A stretch of 64,000 nucleotides of DNA, taken from contig JAQBNH010000003.1 of NCBI GenBank assembly GCA_028288705.1, positions 174,655 to 238,654 of the forward strand. Direction: 5' to 3'. Position 1 is the stretch's first letter; every line of letters begins with the position of its first letter. The notes below the pieces were generated by a model, which saw only the letters and a list, made by a program, of their open reading frames with translations, did no database searches and was not told where the DNA came from. The DNA comes from Ferruginibacter sp. Lineage in GTDB: Bacteria; Bacteroidota; Bacteroidia; Chitinophagales; Chitinophagaceae. Made by a program: the position numbers and the translations under genes. Positions 61,088 to 64,000 of this stretch are shown here, piece by piece.

Positions 61088-62104
61088 ATGACTACAGACC
61101 TGCGCTCCGATACGTTCACTAAACCTTCCTCCAATATGCTTGCCACAATGTTCCAGGCAAAAGTTGGTGATGACGTGTTTGGCGAAGATCCAACCGTTAA
61201 TGAATTAGAGGCTTTAAGCCGCGATATTTTCGGGATGGAAGCGGCCCTGTTTTGCCCGAGCGGTACAATGACAAACCAAATCGCTATCAAGTGTCATACA
61301 GAACCCGGTGACGAAGTGATCTGCGAAAAGCAAAGTCATGTATACATTTATGAAGGTGGCGGAATTGCCTTTAACAGTGGTTGCCAGGTAAAATCCATTC
61401 ATGGCGACCGGGGACTGATTAATGCCCAACAGGTGCAGGAATCGATTAACCCCGATGATGTTCATAAGCCCAAATCTTCCTTGGTAAGTCTTGAAAATAC
61501 TGCCAACCGGGGCGGTGGAAGTTGTTACGATATGGCTGATCTTCATAGCATTCGTGAAGTTTGTCTAAAAAATAATTTGAAATTACACCTCGACGGGGCC
61601 AGGCTGTTCAACGCCCTGGTATATAAGCACCAGGATCCAAAAGAATACGGGCGCATCTTCGACACGATCTCCATTTGCTTGAGCAAAGGACTAGGCGCTC
61701 CTGTAGGCAGTGTTCTTTTGGGAAATGCCGCTTTTATTAAAAAATCCCGACGGGTTCGCAAAGTTTTTGGTGGCGGCATGCGGCAGGCAGGTTACCTCGC
61801 AGCGGCAGGAATTTACGCGCTTGAACACAACGTGGATCGTTTGCAAGATGATCATAAGCATGCTAAAATGCTGGCGGAAGCCATTTTAAAAAGAGATTTC
61901 TGTGGTAAAATGCTACCGGTAGAAACGAATATCGTCATCTTCGAACTTGTTCAGCGCTATACTGCCATGGAATTTTGTGCCCGGCTAAAACAGGAAAATA
62001 TTCTTTGCCTGCCGATTTCACCTACCCAGGTAAGGCTGGTGACGCACCTCGACGTTCATCCGCAAATGATCAGAAACCTGATCAGCCTCATCGAAGTCAT
62101 GTAA
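61088..62104 (+). CDS. Low-specificity L-threonine aldolase
   Basis: 338 aa; the ATG at 61088 is taken because the frame upstream (61052) begins inside the promoter. PLP fold-type I enzyme that splits L-threonine or L-allo-threonine to glycine and acetaldehyde. The PLP Lys200 is in SICLSKGLGAPVGS, Asp169 is in HLDGARLFNA, and the family start is LRSDTFTKPS. The gene may have a leaderless mRNA. pgi follows on the same strand 29 bases later and may be co-transcribed. Confidence 0.95.
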   Translation: MTTDLRSDTFTKPSSNMLATMFQAKVGDDVFGEDPTVNELEALSRDIFGMEAALFCPSGTMTNQIAIKCHTEPGDEVICEKQSHVYIYEGGGIAFNSGCQVKSIHGDRGLINAQQVQESINPDDVHKPKSSLVSLENTANRGGGSCYDMADLHSIREVCLKNNLKLHLDGARLFNALVYKHQDPKEYGRIFDTISICLSKGLGAPVGSVLLGNAAFIKKSRRVRKVFGGGMRQAGYLAAAGIYALEHNVDRLQDDHKHAKMLAEAILKRDFCGKMLPVETNIVIFELVQRYTAMEFCARLKQENILCLPISPTQVRLVTHLDVHPQMIRNLISLIEVM

Positions 62105-62133
62105 TTTTTTATCAACTCATTTAATAATTCCCG

Positions 62134-63726
62134 ATGTTTCCAAAAACAGATCCGACGACAACAAATGCGTGGCAGGCCCTTGAAAAGCATTTTCCCCTGT
62201 TTGAAAACGTCCATATGAAAGACCTTTTCTTTAACGACGAAGACCGTTTTGAAAAGTTTTCGTTGCAGTTTGAAGATATTCTTTTCGATTATTCGAAAAA
62301 TATTTTCACGGATAATACTTTGGAAATTCTGTTTGAACTTGCCAACGAATGCGGAGTAAGACCTGCCATCGAGGCCATGTTCCGTGGGGAAAAAATCAAT
62401 GGCACGGAAGAAAGGGCGGTTCTTCATACCGCGTTGCGGAGTTTTTCTAACGAAGGCCTGGAACTGGATGGAAAAGATATTATGCCGGATATCAGGAAAG
62501 TGCAGCTGCAAATGAAAGATTTTTGCGAAAAAATTCATTCCGGAAACTGGGTTGGTTACACCGGAAAGAAAATAAAATATCTCGTAAATATTGGCATTGG
62601 CGGCAGCGATCTTGGCCCCGTGATGGTAACAGAAGCGTTAAAACCCTATTGGGTAGAAGGGATTCAGCCCTGGTTTGTAAGTAATGTTGATGGTACACAT
62701 ATCAGTGAAACTTTTAAAAAAATAACTCCGGAGGAAACAATTTTCTTCATTGCCAGCAAAACGTTTACCACGCAGGAAACCATGACCAATGCCCAATCTG
62801 CGCGCGATTGGTTCCTGGCATCAGGCGCCGGAGAAAAGGACATCGCAAAGCATTTTGTGGCTTTAAGTACGAACGAAAAAGCCGTAAAAGAATTCGGCAT
62901 TGATCCGGCAAATATGTTTGTCTTCTGGGATTGGGTTGGAGGAAGATACAGTTTATGGAGTGCCATTGGGTTGCCGATCGCCGCGTCGATTGGCTATGAT
63001 AATTTTGAACAATTATTAAAAGGAGCGCACAGTGCGGATGAACATTTCCGGCATACGGCGTTTGAAAAAAACATCCCGGTAATTATGGCCCTGATCGGGA
63101 TATGGTACCGTAATTTCTTTGGGACTTCTACAGAAGCGATTCTGCCTTACGATCAATATATGCACCGTTTTGCAGCCTATTTTCAACAAGGAAATATGGA
63201 GAGCAATGGCAAATATGTAGGGCGAAACGGAGAACAGGTTTCTTACCAGACGGGCCCGGTAATCTGGGGCGAACCCGGCACCAACGGGCAGCACGCATTT
63301 TATCAACTCATTCACCAGGGTACGCAAATCGTTCCCTGTGATTTTATTGCCCCGGCGCAAACCCATAATCCGCTAGGCGACCATCACGAAAAATTACTCA
63401 GCAACTTCTTTGCACAAACAGAAGCACTCATGAAAGGCAAAGATCATGAAAATCCATACCGCGTTTTTGAAGGTAACCGGCCGACCAATTCTTTCCTGGT
63501 TAAAAAAATAACGCCGTACAGTTTGGGTCAACTTACGGCGTTGTATGAACATAAAATTTTTGTTCAGGGTGTGATCTGGAATATTTTCAGCTTTGATCAA
63601 TGGGGCGTTGAATTAGGTAAACAACTGGCGGGAAACATTCTCCCGGAGTTACAATCTGCAGAGATGATCACGCAACATGATTCATCTACAAACGGGCTGA
63701 TCAATTCGTATAAGGCGATGCGTTAA
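62134..63726 (+). CDS. pgi: Glucose-6-phosphate isomerase
   Basis: 530 aa. Interconverts glucose-6-phosphate and fructose-6-phosphate. Motifs: [38 protein letters not shown], the [16 protein letters not shown] segment, the Glu of [20 protein letters not shown] and the C-terminal [13 protein letters not shown]. Length is normal for the bacterial long form. It ends with a 3-base overlap against the convergent partial gene. Confidence 0.96.
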   Translation: MFPKTDPTTTNAWQALEKHFPLFENVHMKDLFFNDEDRFEKFSLQFEDILFDYSKNIFTDNTLEILFELANECGVRPAIEAMFRGEKINGTEERAVLHTALRSFSNEGLELDGKDIMPDIRKVQLQMKDFCEKIHSGNWVGYTGKKIKYLVNIGIGGSDLGPVMVTEALKPYWVEGIQPWFVSNVDGTHISETFKKITPEETIFFIASKTFTTQETMTNAQSARDWFLASGAGEKDIAKHFVALSTNEKAVKEFGIDPANMFVFWDWVGGRYSLWSAIGLPIAASIGYDNFEQLLKGAHSADEHFRHTAFEKNIPVIMALIGIWYRNFFGTSTEAILPYDQYMHRFAAYFQQGNMESNGKYVGRNGEQVSYQTGPVIWGEPGTNGQHAFYQLIHQGTQIVPCDFIAPAQTHNPLGDHHEKLLSNFFAQTEALMKGKDHENPYRVFEGNRPTNSFLVKKITPYSLGQLTALYEHKIFVQGVIWNIFSFDQWGVELGKQLAGNILPELQSAEMITQHDSSTNGLINSYKAMR

Positions 63727-64000
63727 CTCGGGTCTGCCATCGGTACGGCGTTCAACCTGGTCTCTCCCTTTACCACAAAGCGGGAGATCTTGCCATTGAG
63801 ATAATAACTGATTATGATATTCTTTAGGGGGGTTGTTGAAGGGTACTCTACATTCTCGCTTAAATAAATACGCCATAACTTATTGCCACGTGCAGCAGTA
63901 ACTGTCTGTGCTTTTCCATCAGCAGCCCGGGTTCCGGCCAATTCAGTTCCCGATAAAACCTGCTCGATATCTGCACTGAAAATTCTCTTTCCCGATTGAA
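63723..64000 (-). CDS. 3' part of an unknown gene, cut by the window edge
   Basis: The frame runs from a stop at 63723-63725 to the window end without a stop (92 codons visible), so the true start is beyond 64000. The visible part ends with [22 protein letters not shown] and contains [21 protein letters not shown]; it alternates polar and hydrophobic residues as in a beta-rich outer-membrane or secreted protein. I do not recognise the family. Confidence 0.5.
   Translation of the reverse strand, partial: QSGKRIFSADIEQVLSGTELAGTRAADGKAQTVTAARGNKLWRIYLSENVEYPSTTPLKNIIISYYLNGKISRFVVKGETRLNAVPMADPS

Noticed and set aside
1..64000. CRISPR array, prophage, transposase or integrase
   Set aside because: No repeated spacer pattern, no transposase or integrase motif and no second tRNA-end duplication next to tRNA-Ser were seen.

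Overview
The window looks like a chromosomal core region of a Bacteroidota bacterium, most likely of the family Chitinophagaceae. The reasons are: a short (285 aa) primary sigma factor without a long N-terminal region; promoters matching the Bacteroidota -33/-7 pattern (TTTG, about 20 nt, TAnnTTTG) instead of the E. coli -35/-10; little sign of Shine-Dalgarno sequences; families largely restricted to Bacteroidota (DUF3822, DUF4249, DUF4369-thioredoxin, outer-membrane beta-barrel TonB-dependent proteins); and the gene content around lepA/mutS2, gyrA and rpoD. No phage, insertion sequence or CRISPR array was found. The genus call is inference.

Layout. 1-7946: end of an unknown gene, an HMA-AraC regulator, a GH88 glycosidase with an overlapping hydrolase, an ECF sigma factor, a proline-rich secreted protein, a 2'-5' RNA ligase-like protein divergent from a UvrA2-type ATPase. 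7984-11404: small lipoprotein, HipA-like kinase/DUF3037 pair, two hypothetical proteins, single-domain response regulator. 11492-17213: lipoate ligase, LRR-like protein, lepA, mutS2. 17328-20391: heptaheme cytochrome c, tRNA-Ser(UGA), PNPOx-like protein. 20513-31349: thiolase, thiol-disulfide protein, pdhB, UbiD, TraB/GumN protein, recF-dciA on the opposite strand, pdhA, TPR membrane protein, ribH, LutA-like protein. 31542-34483: two Tat-type ferritin-like proteins followed by tatC and convergent tatA. 34615-43393: EVE protein, DUF4349 lipoprotein, a cysteine-free sirtuin, saccharopine dehydrogenase, gyrA, an 880-base gene-poor gap, and a DbpA-like RNA helicase. 43443-49339 (minus): TonB-type receptor and the lpxK / formyl-THF ligase / rsmD / DUF3822 cluster. 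49444-57608: MATE transporter, lipocalin-like protein, PEP carboxylase, GNAT, M1 peptidase, TPR protein, folB. 57626-64000: trxB, DUF4249 lipoprotein, a small membrane protein without a normal start codon, rpoD, threonine aldolase, pgi and a partial gene at the edge.

How it fits together. Most genes are housekeeping: replication and repair (gyrA, recF, dciA, mutS2, uvrA2), translation (lepA, rsmD, tRNA-Ser, DEAD-box helicase), central carbon metabolism (pdhA/pdhB, ppc, pgi, thiolase), cofactors (lplA, ribH, folB, formyl-THF ligase), envelope (lpxK, Tat, TonB receptor, lipoproteins) and redox (trxB, multiheme cytochrome, thioredoxin-like protein). lplA and pdhA/pdhB are functionally linked because lipoate is the PDH cofactor. 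No complete new defence or mobile system is visible. The features most worth a second look are a set of promoters placed so that mRNAs would begin at the start codon (calibrated by the tRNA-Ser gene), the HipA-like kinase/DUF3037 pair, the Tat locus next to its probable substrates, an RsmD with an altered catalytic motif, a sirtuin with no cysteine at all, and a small membrane protein whose only upstream start option is ATT.
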